DNA from: SHLQ01 sp964517125
GTDB lineage: Bacteria > Actinomycetota > Acidimicrobiia > Acidimicrobiales > SHLQ01
Assembly: GCA_964517125.1 (NCBI GenBank)
Contig: CAZFBD010000013.1
Coordinates: forward strand, 13,139-77,138
DNA: 64,000 bases
Direction: 5' to 3'
The position numbers and the translations under genes are program-made. Positions 1-8,663 of the stretch are shown here, in pieces. The stretch's first letter is position 1, and each line of letters opens with the position of its first letter. The notes beneath the pieces were generated by a model. That model worked only from the letters and a program-made list of their open reading frames with translations. It made no database searches and was not told the origin of the DNA.

Positions 1-56
1 CCACGCGTTTGCAGCTGAGCGGCTCCTTGCCGAGCGTGTGGTTCATCGGCGCAACA

Positions 57-1751
57 TCAGTCTGCGGAGCCCGACTGCATCGGGATGGCAACTCCGCGTT
101 CGTCGGCGACCTCGATGGCGCGGTCGTAGCCAGCGTCCACATGGCGGATCACTCCCATTGCGGGATCGTTGGTGAGCACTCGTTCCAGCTTCTCGGCGGC
201 AAGGTCGGTGCCGTCGGCGACGCTGACCTGTCCGGCATGGATCGACCTGCCAATGCCAACTCCACCTCCGTGGTGGACACTCACCCATGTGGCGCCCGAG
301 CAGGTGTTGACCAGGCCATTGAGCAACGGCCAATCGGCAATGGCATCGGAACCGTCGATCATGCCCTCGGTCTCCCGGTACGGCGACGCGACCGAACCCG
401 AGTCGAGGTGATCGCGGCCAATCACCACCGGTGCCTTCAGTTCGCCCGACCTGACCATCTCATTGAATCGCAAGCCAAGGAGGTGACGCTCGCCGTACCC
501 GAGCCAACAGATTCGGGCTGGCAGGCCCTGGAATGCGACACGTTCGCCAGCGAGGCGAATCCACTTGGCCAGGCCTTCGTTCTCCGGGAACATCTCGAGG
601 ACGACCCGGTCGGTGGCGGCGATGTCGGCGGGATCACCCGACAGCGCAACCCAGCGGAAGGGTCCGAGTCCCTCGCAGAAGAGCGGTCGGATGTACGCCG
701 GGAGGAACCCCGGGTAGTCGAACGCCCGGTCGAAGCCACCAAGCTTGGCCTCGGCACGAAGGCTGTTCCCGTAGTCGAACACCTCGGCACCAGCGTCCAT
801 GAACCCGACCATGGCCTGACAGTGTGCAGCCATGGCCGCACGGGACCGGCGAGTGAATTCGGTGGGGTCCGTGATTTTCAGTTCGGCGGCGGCTTCAGGA
901 GCGAGGTCATTGGGAAGGTAGCTGAGTGGGTCATGGGCGCTGGTCTGATCGGTCACGATGTCGGCGTCGACCCCGTCGGCGAGCAACCGGGGAAGAACGT
1001 CGGCTGCATTGCCGAGGAGTCCGACGGACAGGGGTGTCTTCGTGCGCTTCGCTTCGGCAACCCGAGCAACGGCAGTGGCGTAGTCCGGCGCAATCTCGTC
1101 GAGGTACCGATGAGCGACGCGGCGCTCGAGCATGTGCTGGTCGACGTCGATGACCAGGACGACTCCGTCGTTCATCGTGACAGCAAGCGGCTGTGCGCCA
1201 CCCATGCCGCCGGCTCCGGCCGTGATCGTGAGTGTTCCGGCAAGCGTTCCACCGAAGCGCTTGCGGGCGATCTCAGCGAAGCACTCATATGTTCCCTGCA
1301 GGATCCCTTGCGTGCCGATGTAGATCCATGAGCCTGCGGTCATCTGCCCGTACATGGTCAATCCCTGGTGCTCGAGACGCCGAAACTCATCCCAGTTGGC
1401 CCAGTCGGGAACCAGGTTCGAGTTCGCCAACAAGACGCGCGGCGCCCATTCGTGCGTGCGCATCACACCCACCGGCTTGCCCGACTGCACGAGCAGGGTC
1501 TCGTCGCGTTCGAGTGTCGTCAGGGTGCGGAGCATCGCCTTGTACGCGGGCCACGACCGAGCTGCACGACCGGTTCCTCCGTACACGACCAACTCATCGG
1601 GGTTCTCGGCCACCTCGGGGTCGAGGTTGTTCTGCAACATGCGAAAGGCAGCTTCCTGTTGCCAACCCTTGCAGGTGAGCTCGGTGCCGCGGGGTGCTGC
1701 GATGCCGGTGACGGGGGTGCCGATCCGGCCGTTCGTGGGAGCAGTGGTCAT
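57..1751 (-). CDS. hutU: Urocanate hydratase (urocanase)
   Basis: Second enzyme of histidine degradation, converting urocanate to 4-imidazolone-5-propionate with a tightly bound NAD+; cytoplasmic. The 564-residue product has the urocanase layout: an N-terminal YGGTGRAARSW segment, a glycine-rich NAD-binding stretch (TAGAGGMGGAQ) in the middle, and C-terminal GYGERHLLGLRFNEMV and VHHGGGVGIG blocks. The start at 1751 (MTTAPTNG) is preferred over an in-frame start at 1817, because the longer version would run through the promoter and operator. A TTGACA at 1787-1782 and a CACACT at 1763-1758 place transcription close to this ATG. It is divergent from an IclR regulator and hutH, which supplies its substrate. 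hutI and the last hut steps are not in the window and could lie beyond the left edge. Confidence 0.95.
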   Translation of the reverse strand: MTTAPTNGRIGTPVTGIAAPRGTELTCKGWQQEAAFRMLQNNLDPEVAENPDELVVYGGTGRAARSWPAYKAMLRTLTTLERDETLLVQSGKPVGVMRTHEWAPRVLLANSNLVPDWANWDEFRRLEHQGLTMYGQMTAGSWIYIGTQGILQGTYECFAEIARKRFGGTLAGTLTITAGAGGMGGAQPLAVTMNDGVVLVIDVDQHMLERRVAHRYLDEIAPDYATAVARVAEAKRTKTPLSVGLLGNAADVLPRLLADGVDADIVTDQTSAHDPLSYLPNDLAPEAAAELKITDPTEFTRRSRAAMAAHCQAMVGFMDAGAEVFDYGNSLRAEAKLGGFDRAFDYPGFLPAYIRPLFCEGLGPFRWVALSGDPADIAATDRVVLEMFPENEGLAKWIRLAGERVAFQGLPARICWLGYGERHLLGLRFNEMVRSGELKAPVVIGRDHLDSGSVASPYRETEGMIDGSDAIADWPLLNGLVNTCSGATWVSVHHGGGVGIGRSIHAGQVSVADGTDLAAEKLERVLTNDPAMGVIRHVDAGYDRAIEVADERGVAIPMQSGSAD

Positions 1752-1783
1752 GGTTGCAGTGTGCTGACGAGTGACGTAGGTTG

Positions 1784-1818
1784 TCAACTCATAACAGTTG
1801 ATGTCACCCAGTGACATC
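1784..1818. promoter_or_regulatory. Two adjacent operators in the hutU / iclR-hutH divergent promoter
   Basis: Two perfect inverted repeats sit side by side. TCAACT (1784-1789) pairs with AGTTGA (1796-1801) over a 6-nt spacer and overlaps the -35 of the hutU promoter. GATGTCAC (1800-1807) pairs with GTGACATC (1811-1818) over 3 nt. They lie between hutU and the IclR-family gene, so the regulator is the obvious candidate ligand. The assignment to IclR is inferred from position. Confidence 0.6.
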
Positions 1819-1852
1819 CTAGTGAAGACTCAAGAGACAGTCGAAAGGTTCC

Positions 1853-2557
1853 ATGTCCACCGACGTTCCCGTATCTGAACAGGTCCCGCGGTCCATCGAA
1901 CGCCTCCTCGATCTCCTCGAGATCGTGCTGGCCGAGCCGGGGTGCACCCTGACCGCGGTTGCGGCAACAGCGGAGTTGACCCCAACAACGGCGCTTCGCT
2001 ACCTGCGAGCGCTTGAGATCCGCGGCTATCTGGAACGCGACGAGCAGGGTCGTTTTCATTCGGGTGCAACGCTCCAACGAATCGCAGCAGCGCTCCACGA
2101 CGAGGACCCACTCAGCGGCCTGGTGACAGCAGCGCAGCCCCACCTCCATGCCCTCGCGACGTCCACCGGCGAGTCGGTGTACCTGGTTGTGTCCGATGGT
2201 CGCACCGCCACCTATGTGGCCACCGCCGAAAGTGCCCGAGCCATTCGCCACGTCGGATGGGTCGGACAGAATGTTCCCCTCGACGGCACGGCGGCCGGAG
2301 CAGCATTCGCCAAGCCGGGCACCGCTGTGGTCAGAACCGGGGCCGTCGAACCCGACATCACTGCGATCTCCCTCGCCCTTGACGGTCATGACACGCTGGA
2401 CATCGCAATTTCCATCGTCGGCCCCGACCAACGGCTGCGTGCAACCGATCGACAACACGCAATCGTCGAGTTGGTAAGAACAGCGAAGACCTTCTCGGCC
2501 GAACTTGGCTTCGACAGCTCATTGGTTTCCACCATCGAACACAACGAGGTTGCTTGA
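1853..2557 (+). CDS. IclR-family transcriptional regulator, probable hut regulator
   Basis: A 234-residue protein with an N-terminal winged helix-turn-helix (about residues 12-75; the LTAVAATAELTPTTALRYL stretch is the recognition helix region) and a C-terminal IclR effector-binding domain (about 85-225). It is divergent from hutU, and its stop TGA overlaps the hutH start by one base, so regulator and hutH are probably co-transcribed. IclR proteins bind palindromes in divergent promoters; two perfect palindromes occur at 1784-1818. The effector is likely a histidine catabolite such as urocanate, but that is inference from context; well-studied hut repressors (HutC) belong to the GntR family, so this is a different regulatory solution. 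An AAAGG at 1845-1849 is a plausible ribosome site. Confidence 0.88.
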   Translation: MSTDVPVSEQVPRSIERLLDLLEIVLAEPGCTLTAVAATAELTPTTALRYLRALEIRGYLERDEQGRFHSGATLQRIAAALHDEDPLSGLVTAAQPHLHALATSTGESVYLVVSDGRTATYVATAESARAIRHVGWVGQNVPLDGTAAGAAFAKPGTAVVRTGAVEPDITAISLALDGHDTLDIAISIVGPDQRLRATDRQHAIVELVRTAKTFSAELGFDSSLVSTIEHNEVA

Positions 2558-4110
2558 TGACATCGCCAACCACCGAACAACCAGCACGTGTTCAGCTCGA
2601 TGGGCCGGGAGTCTCCATTGCCGAGGTGAGTAGGGTGGCTCGCGAACGCGCCCCAATCGAACTCACGCCCACGGCAATCGAGCGAATGGCCAACTCCCGC
2701 GCCGTCGTGGAGCGGCTCGCCGAAGGTGATCCGAAGTACGGCATCTCCACCGGGTTCGGCGCGCTCGCCACGGTCTCCATTCCCCACGACCGGCGACAGG
2801 CGTTGCAGACCGCGCTCGTCCGGTCCCACGCAGCCGGAATGGGCGACCCGGTTGAAGATGAAGTGGTGCGTGCAATGGTGTTCCTTCGGGCACGCACTCT
2901 GGCGTTGGGCGCAAGCGGAGCACGTCCGATCGTCGCCCAGGCCATGGTGAACCTGCTCAACGCTGGCATCTCCCCAATCGTTCCGGAGTATGGCTCGCTC
3001 GGAGCAAGCGGCGATCTCGCACCACTCGCACACGGGGCCATGGCCATCCTTGGCGAAGGCGATGTGATGTACGAGGGCCATCGGGTGCCCGCGGCCGCGG
3101 CGCTGACCGCTGCCGGCCTCGAACCAATCTCCCTCATGGAAAAGGAGGGATTGTCGGTCACGAACGGCACCGATGCGATCCTTGGCATGCTTTGTCTCGC
3201 CATCGACGACGCCCAACGGCTCCTCGCACAGGCCGACATGATCACGGCCATAACCGTCGAAGGCCTGTTGGCCACCGATGCTCCGTTTGCCGCTGATCTT
3301 CAGCGGTTGCGACCCCAACCTGGTCAGGCCGTCAGCGCTGCGAACCTCCGGACGATGTTGGCCAACTCTGCAATCGTGGCCAGTCACAAGACCGACGACA
3401 GTCGGGTTCAAGACGCCTACTCCATCCGCTGCACTCCATCAGTCAACGGCGCAGCGCGAGACACGCTCGATCACGTTCGCCGTGTTGCGGAGAACGAGCT
3501 TGCGTCGGCGATCGACAACCCCATGGTGCTCGCCGACGGGCGAGTCGAATCATGCGGAAACTTCCACGGTGCACCTCTGGGTTTCGCCGCAGACTTTCTT
3601 GCCATCGCCATGTCCGAGGTTGGCGCAATTTCTGAACGAAGGATGGATCGACTTCTGGACCGAACCCGCAATCATGGTCTGCCGCCCTTTCTTGCCGACG
3701 AAGTTGGGGTCGACAGCGGCCTCATGATCGGGCACTACACGGCCGCAGCCATGGCTTCGGAAAACAAGCGACTCGCCATGCCGGCTTCCGTCGACTCTCT
3801 CCCAACATCGGGGATGCAGGAAGACCATGTGTCAATGGCGTGGGGAGCAGTGCGAAAGCTCCGTCAACTCCTGGACAATGTTCGTCGCATTCTGGCGGTG
3901 GAATGGGTCATCGCTGCTCGAGCGGTCGATCTTCGGTCGCCGTTGATCCCGGGAGTTGCAACCGCGGCCGTGATCGATGTCCTCCGAACCGAGGTTGCGG
4001 GGCCGGGTCCAGATCGATTCCTCTCGCCCGATCTGGGGCGCGCGGAAACGCTGCTTCGTTCCACCAAAACCGAAGCCGCACTTGAAGCACGAGACCTCCA
4101 CCTCGACTGA
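2557..4110 (+). CDS. hutH: Histidine ammonia-lyase
   Basis: Deaminates L-histidine to urocanate, the first step of histidine breakdown. The 517-residue protein carries the Ala150-Ser151-Gly152 triad that cyclises to the MIO electrophile, in the context GSLGASGDLAPLAH. It also has KYGISTGFG near the N-terminus, RSHAAGMG (histidine-type substrate pocket rather than tyrosine or phenylalanine), and MQEDHVSMA holding the conserved Gln-Glu pair. The start ATG at 2557 overlaps the preceding stop (TGATG); a TTG three bases earlier is an alternative. Adjacent hutU supports histidine over other aromatic substrates. Residual uncertainty is substrate choice within the aromatic amino acid lyase family. 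Confidence 0.93.
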   Translation: MTSPTTEQPARVQLDGPGVSIAEVSRVARERAPIELTPTAIERMANSRAVVERLAEGDPKYGISTGFGALATVSIPHDRRQALQTALVRSHAAGMGDPVEDEVVRAMVFLRARTLALGASGARPIVAQAMVNLLNAGISPIVPEYGSLGASGDLAPLAHGAMAILGEGDVMYEGHRVPAAAALTAAGLEPISLMEKEGLSVTNGTDAILGMLCLAIDDAQRLLAQADMITAITVEGLLATDAPFAADLQRLRPQPGQAVSAANLRTMLANSAIVASHKTDDSRVQDAYSIRCTPSVNGAARDTLDHVRRVAENELASAIDNPMVLADGRVESCGNFHGAPLGFAADFLAIAMSEVGAISERRMDRLLDRTRNHGLPPFLADEVGVDSGLMIGHYTAAAMASENKRLAMPASVDSLPTSGMQEDHVSMAWGAVRKLRQLLDNVRRILAVEWVIAARAVDLRSPLIPGVATAAVIDVLRTEVAGPGPDRFLSPDLGRAETLLRSTKTEAALEARDLHLD

Positions 4111-4190
4111 CGACTCAAGGCGACACCTTCACGCGTCGATCCAATCGGTGACCATGGGCGGCGGAGCCCCGAGGATGCGGAGGGCGGACC

Positions 4191-4763
4191 GTGCATCAAA
4201 ACATCGAAACGATTCTTCTGGCATTCGTTGCGGCCATCGTTGCCCTCGTCGTGACGCAGTGCGGGGCCGACGACCCGGCCGTCGACGATGAACCTGAAGA
4301 AGCAATCGCAGCACCGGCAACCACAACCAGCACCACGCTGCCACCAACCACGACAACCACGATCGCTGCCGACACGCTGCCGGTGAGCGTTGCGCCCGTG
4401 CTCGCCACCGATGACCCCGATGCAATCGCCTACTGCCTCGCCACGTCGATGGTCAGCAACGTGCTCGTGACCGGTGTACGAGGTGACATCGACGCCGTCC
4501 AGCGCTCGATCGATCGTCGTTCCGACGTGATTCGCACTGTCGTGCCTCCAGAGGAGATCGCCACCGACATTGAGACCGTGCTCGTGACGTCCGACATGAT
4601 CACGACGATGCTCGGCTCCGACGACCTCGCACTCGAGGAAAAGCGGGATCGCCTTGCGGTGATCGTCACCGATGAGACCTTCCGATCGAGCGTGTCGGCA
4701 GTCGCGCAGTTCGAGGCCGACACCTGCATGGCAGATCCCGAAGGTGCGCAACCCACCAACTGA
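4191..4763 (+). CDS. Membrane-anchored protein with Thr-rich linker, unknown function
   Basis: A 190-residue protein of unrecognised family. An N-terminal hydrophobic helix (residues 7-22) ends at VVTQC; the Cys is preceded by Gln, so it is not a normal lipobox and a membrane anchor is more likely. A low-complexity Thr/Pro linker (residues 44-62) follows, then a mostly helical extracytoplasmic domain (about 75-185) with two Cys, at YCLAT and DTCMAD, that could form a disulfide. The GTG start follows an AGGGCGGA ribosome site. This anchor/Thr-linker/small-domain layout recurs in this genome (compare the kinase ectodomain at 22151-23938), but no function can be assigned. Confidence 0.65.
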   Translation: MHQNIETILLAFVAAIVALVVTQCGADDPAVDDEPEEAIAAPATTTSTTLPPTTTTTIAADTLPVSVAPVLATDDPDAIAYCLATSMVSNVLVTGVRGDIDAVQRSIDRRSDVIRTVVPPEEIATDIETVLVTSDMITTMLGSDDLALEEKRDRLAVIVTDETFRSSVSAVAQFEADTCMADPEGAQPTN

Positions 4764-4884
4764 CGCCCTGCGTTCCCAGCGCATGTCACAGTCAGAAGCG
4801 GATGAAACCAGCTGATCGCGGTGGTTGAGTAGCCAACGCAACGGAGCTAAGCGGGCTACCGTCTCGTCCGGGGGAGATCAGTTG

Positions 4885-5767
4885 ATGGCAGAGAACATCG
4901 TGCGCGCCATTGTTGGTGTTCTGGGAGTGACTGGTGCCGCATGGTTCCTGATCTCTGCGGTCCGCACCATGGTCATCCCGCGCCCCGAACATGTGTGGAT
5001 CACCACAAGTGCGTTCAACCTCGCGCGTCGGTTCTCGCACTGGCGGGCCACGAGGACTGACGACGAACATCGGCGCCACCGAATCCTCGGCGCCTTCGCT
5101 CCCATCGTCCTCATTTCGCTGCCGCTGATGTGGTCGGTTGGCGTCATCGTCTCGTTCTCTGGCATCTTCTGGGCGTTGCTCGGCGGTTCGGTTCTCGACG
5201 CAGTCGAGCTCTCGGGTTCGTCGCTCACCACCCTCGGTTTCACGCAGGCTCCAACGTTTCTGACCCGCATCGTCGCGATTGTCGAGGCGCTGCTCGGCCT
5301 GGCGCTCGTTGCGCTCGTGATCAGCTTTCTTCCCACCCTGTACACCACGTTCTCGCACCGAGAGATCGCCGTGGGCAAGCTCACCATTCCTCGTGGCTCT
5401 CGGCCTCAGAAACTGCGCTCGACACCGCGTCGTTCGTCACCTGCACCGGCCTCATCTCCAGCACGGACAGGCAGAAACCATGATCCGATCTGACTACTTG
5501 GCGTTGCGTATGATCGCCGACTTCTACGACATCGCACCCGAACACGCTCCACATGACGAGTCCACCCTGTCCATCGGACGACACGACTTCGACCGACTGT
5601 GGGAGCGCTTGGAGCGTGGCGGAATTCGTATCGACGTGGATCAGGACCAGGCCTGGGCCGACTTCGTTGGCTGGCGCGTCAACTACGAGAGCGCACTTGG
5701 CGGTCTGAAGCGGCTCGTTGGCGATGTTCCCAGCCATTGGAGTCGAGACGAGATGCCGAATGTCTGA
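4885..5767 (+). pseudogene. Two-helix ion channel gene, disrupted by frameshifts and an internal deletion
   Basis: The first part (4885 to about 5390) encodes two or three transmembrane segments around a pore-loop-like stretch (SGSSLTTLGFTQA), as in two-helix potassium-channel-like proteins, and starts the cytoplasmic region (YTTFSHREIAVGKL). After that the reading frame degenerates. Pieces of the family's C-terminal cytoplasmic domain appear in two other frames: SWLSASETALDTASF at about 5392-5440 and QAETMIRSDYLALRMIADFY onward, ending at 5767. From memory of related full-length proteins, some 60-80 residues of the middle domain are missing and two frame changes are needed. Left as it stands the first frame ends at 5493 with an unrelated tail. 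It is either a decaying gene or an assembly error. The last piece overlaps the antiporter start by 8 bp, as expected for an original operon. Confidence 0.65.
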
Positions 5768-7031
5768 TCTCGCCGTCTTTGCAATTCTGCTCGCCGTCGT
5801 TTCCCTCTTCCGGGAACGACTCAAGATGCTCCCGCTCACGCCACCGATGCTCTACGTCGGTGCCGGACTCATTCTCGGACCGAAGGTGCTCGGCGTCGTT
5901 GAGCTCGGCCTCGAAGACGAATCCGTCGTGCTCCTCGCCGAGCTCACTCTTGCGCTGCTGCTGTTCTCCGACGCCGCTCGAATCGACACACGTCCCGACC
6001 GTCTCTCGTTCGGCTTTCCGGCCCGGCTTCTTGCGATCGGACTGCCGTTGACGATCGGGCTCGGCACGCTCGTGACCCGAGCGCTGCTCCCCGATCTCAC
6101 CTGGGCGCAGGCCGCGCTGGTCGCCACGATCCTTGCCCCAACCGACGCAGCGCTCGGTGAGGCGGTCGTTACCAACCCGGCGGTGCCAGTCCGCATCCGT
6201 CAGGCCCTCAACGTTGAATCCGGCTTGAACGACGGCCTCGTCGTGCCCGTCTTCACACTGCTCCTTGCGATCGTCGCCGGGTCCGAGATCGAAAGCGTCA
6301 GCACCCTCGTTGGCGAAGCCGCCGGCGAGATCGCGATCGGCGTGCTTGTCGGCGCCGCCACCGCAATCATCATGTCGTTCATCATCCCCGCCGTGAAACG
6401 CCTCGAATGGACCGACGGAGAAGGCCTTCGCCTCGTCGCCCTCGGTTGTGGGCTGGCCGCCTACGCCGGCGCCGAAGTGATCGGTGGCAACGGCTTCCTC
6501 GCTGCGTTCGCGGCTGGTCTCATCGCCAGCAAGCGGATCGGCCCCGATGTTGCGAAGCGAACGGAACTGGCGGAGGACATCGGCCAGATCGGAGCGTCGA
6601 TCACGTTCGTGCTCTTCGGCGCACTGCTCGTTGTACCGGCCATGGAATCCGCAAGCTTCGCCGTGCTCTTCTGCGCCCTCGGCACGCTCACGGTCGGCCG
6701 CATGCTGCCGGTGGCCATCTCTCTCATGGGCACCGGCCTCAAGTTCCCGACCGTCGTATTCATGGGTTGGTTCGGGCCGCGCGGGCTCGCCTCGATGCTC
6801 TTCGGACTTCTCGTCGTCACCGAAGGCGACATCGACACCGCCGACGACCTGTTCTCCGTCGTCGTGCTCGTCATCCTCGCGTCGGTCGTGCTCCACGGCA
6901 TGACGGCAGCCCCCTGGGCGCAGAAGTACGGCCGCTGGTTCGAAGCCCACGGCGTGATGACCGACGACATGCCCGAAGCCGAAGCCGTCATGGAAAGTCG
7001 AACGCGCGGAGAACGCGCAACCAACGAGTGA
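5760..7031 (+). CDS. Cation/proton antiporter (CPA1-type)
   Basis: A 423-residue polytopic inner-membrane protein with 11-13 hydrophobic helices, homologous to Na+(K+)/H+ exchangers of the CPA1 group. The sequence shows LLLFSDAARIDT, the ion-site region ILAPTDAALGEAV, and VESGLNDGLVVPVFTLLL with the conserved Asn-Asp pair. The tail is short and hydrophilic, with no RCK/TrkA-C domain. The start is ATG 5760 (MSDLAVFAIL), overlapping the last fragment of the disrupted channel gene; a start at 5718 would add non-conserved residues. A channel next to an antiporter suggests a former ion-homeostasis pair. Ion specificity cannot be read from the sequence. Confidence 0.88.
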   Translation: MSDLAVFAILLAVVSLFRERLKMLPLTPPMLYVGAGLILGPKVLGVVELGLEDESVVLLAELTLALLLFSDAARIDTRPDRLSFGFPARLLAIGLPLTIGLGTLVTRALLPDLTWAQAALVATILAPTDAALGEAVVTNPAVPVRIRQALNVESGLNDGLVVPVFTLLLAIVAGSEIESVSTLVGEAAGEIAIGVLVGAATAIIMSFIIPAVKRLEWTDGEGLRLVALGCGLAAYAGAEVIGGNGFLAAFAAGLIASKRIGPDVAKRTELAEDIGQIGASITFVLFGALLVVPAMESASFAVLFCALGTLTVGRMLPVAISLMGTGLKFPTVVFMGWFGPRGLASMLFGLLVVTEGDIDTADDLFSVVVLVILASVVLHGMTAAPWAQKYGRWFEAHGVMTDDMPEAEAVMESRTRGERATNE

Positions 7032-7046
7032 CCGGGAGGTCAACCA

Positions 7047-8660
7047 ATGCAACCACTGTCGATCGCAACCTGGGACGACGTACCGGACCGTGAACCCGTT
7101 GGCGCGCTTGTCAGCAACGTCGACCTCGTCATCGTCCGCTGGGACGACAACCACTCCGTTCTGTACGGACGGTGCCTGCACCGCGGCGCCATGATGGCCG
7201 ACGGCCACGTGCGTGGCGACGACCTGATCTGCGGACTGCACGGTTGGGACTACGGCTACCGCACCGGCATCTCCGCCTACAACAACGATGAACGGCTGCA
7301 TCGGTTCGCCTCCTGGATCGAAGACGGCAACGTCATGGTCGACGCCGAAGAGATCCTCGGCTGGGAGAAGGACAACCCCCAGCCCTACGACCGCACCGCC
7401 TATCAAGGGGCGTTCCAGGACCATCACGGCACCGAGGACGAACCCCACGTCGGCCTCATCCGCACTCTGTCGAAGGACGGACTTTCCAAGATGGGCCACC
7501 ACGGACCCGTCACCGCCATGGGTGTGTCACGAGAGCTCCTCCCCAAGTGGGACGACATCCAGTTCGTCACTGCGCAGCTGGCACGGCGACCGCTGCTCGA
7601 TGACGTCGAGATCAGCACCGGCGTGGTCATCGGTCCGAACGCCGAGAAGCCGCTCCACCTGGACATCCCGCTGTTCGTGTCGGACATGAGCTTCGGCGCA
7701 CTGTCCGAAGAGGCGAAGATCTCCTTGGCCAAAGGCGCCGAGCTCGCCGGCACGGGCATCTGCTCGGGCGAAGGCGGCATGCTCCCCGAAGAGCAGGCCG
7801 AAAACTCGCACTACTTCTACGAGCTCGCATCCGGACGGTTTGGTTGGTCCCTGGACAAGGTCAAGAAGGTGCAGGCGTTCCACTTCAAGTTCGGACAGGG
7901 CGCCAAAACCGGAACCGGTGGACACCTCCCCGGAAACAAGGTGATCGGCCGCATCGCCGAAGTGCGCGAGCTCGAGGAGGGCCAGGACGCCATCAGCCCC
8001 GCCACCTTCCCGGACCTCACCACCGAGGACGACTACCGCCGGGTCGCAGCCGAGGTTCGCGAAGCTTCGGGCGGCATCCCGATCGGGGCCAAGCTCTCGG
8101 CCCAGCACATCGAGGACGACATCGACGCCGCCCTCCGCATCGGCGTCGACTACATCATCCTCGACGGACGAGGCGGCGGAACCGGCGCCGCGCCTGAGGT
8201 GTTCCGGAACCACATCAGCGTGCCCACCATCCCCGCACTCGCCCGAGCTCGCACACACCTGGATCGCATCGGTCGGATCGATGTCACTCTTGTCATCACC
8301 GGTGGCCTTCGCACCCACACCGACTTCGCCAAGGCGCTCGCCCTGGGCGCGGACGCAATCGCACTGTCGAACGCACCGATGCAGGCGATCGGCTGCATCG
8401 GCATGCGCGCCTGCAACACCGACAACTGCCCCGTCGGCATCGCCACCCAGAAGAAAGACCTGCGAGCTCGGCTCATGATCGACGAAGCCGCCGAACGACT
8501 CGGACGCTGGTTCGAGGCATCCACCGACCTCATGGAAGTGCTCGCACGAGCGTGCGGCCACGACTCGCTCAGCGACTTCAGCCCGTCGGACCTCACGACC
8601 TTCGACAAGCAGATGGCTGAACTGACGGGAATTCGATTCGGCGGCGTCGGGGTCTCCTGA
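7047..8660 (+). CDS. Rieske 2Fe-2S domain fused to glutamate synthase-like FMN/FeS domain
   Basis: A 537-residue two-domain protein. Residues 1-105 form a Rieske domain with Cys43-X-His45 and Cys62-X-X-His65. Residues about 150-530 match the FMN-binding synthase domain of glutamate synthase large subunit (GltB): FVSDMSFGALSEEA, GAKTGTGGHLPG, IILDGRGGGTGAAP, and a cysteine cluster C-x5-C-x4-C in GCIGMRACNTDNCPVG that should bind [3Fe-4S]. The GltB glutaminase domain is absent, so electrons from the Rieske centre probably enter the FMN/FeS unit, and free ammonia or another substrate may be used. A GGGAGG ribosome site precedes the ATG. Only 3 nt separate it from the malic enzyme gene, suggesting one transcript. 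The reaction is unknown; the domain assignment is firm. Confidence 0.85.
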   Translation: MQPLSIATWDDVPDREPVGALVSNVDLVIVRWDDNHSVLYGRCLHRGAMMADGHVRGDDLICGLHGWDYGYRTGISAYNNDERLHRFASWIEDGNVMVDAEEILGWEKDNPQPYDRTAYQGAFQDHHGTEDEPHVGLIRTLSKDGLSKMGHHGPVTAMGVSRELLPKWDDIQFVTAQLARRPLLDDVEISTGVVIGPNAEKPLHLDIPLFVSDMSFGALSEEAKISLAKGAELAGTGICSGEGGMLPEEQAENSHYFYELASGRFGWSLDKVKKVQAFHFKFGQGAKTGTGGHLPGNKVIGRIAEVRELEEGQDAISPATFPDLTTEDDYRRVAAEVREASGGIPIGAKLSAQHIEDDIDAALRIGVDYIILDGRGGGTGAAPEVFRNHISVPTIPALARARTHLDRIGRIDVTLVITGGLRTHTDFAKALALGADAIALSNAPMQAIGCIGMRACNTDNCPVGIATQKKDLRARLMIDEAAERLGRWFEASTDLMEVLARACGHDSLSDFSPSDLTTFDKQMAELTGIRFGGVGVS

Positions 8661-8663
8661 CCG

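Noticed and set aside
9..1331. Long open frame (440 residues) on the plus strand opposite hutU
   Set aside because: It is the antisense shadow of a clearly conserved urocanase; no family features and no ribosome site.
5490..5493. Stop at 5493 of the channel gene as a second selenocysteine codon
   Set aside because: The conserved continuation is in a different frame, not after the stop, so a frameshift explains it and no Sec motif is present.
5679..7502. 607-residue open frame on the minus strand
   Set aside because: Antisense of the antiporter and Rieske-synthase genes; composition is Asp/Glu/Gly-rich with no domains, typical of antisense frames in GC-rich DNA.
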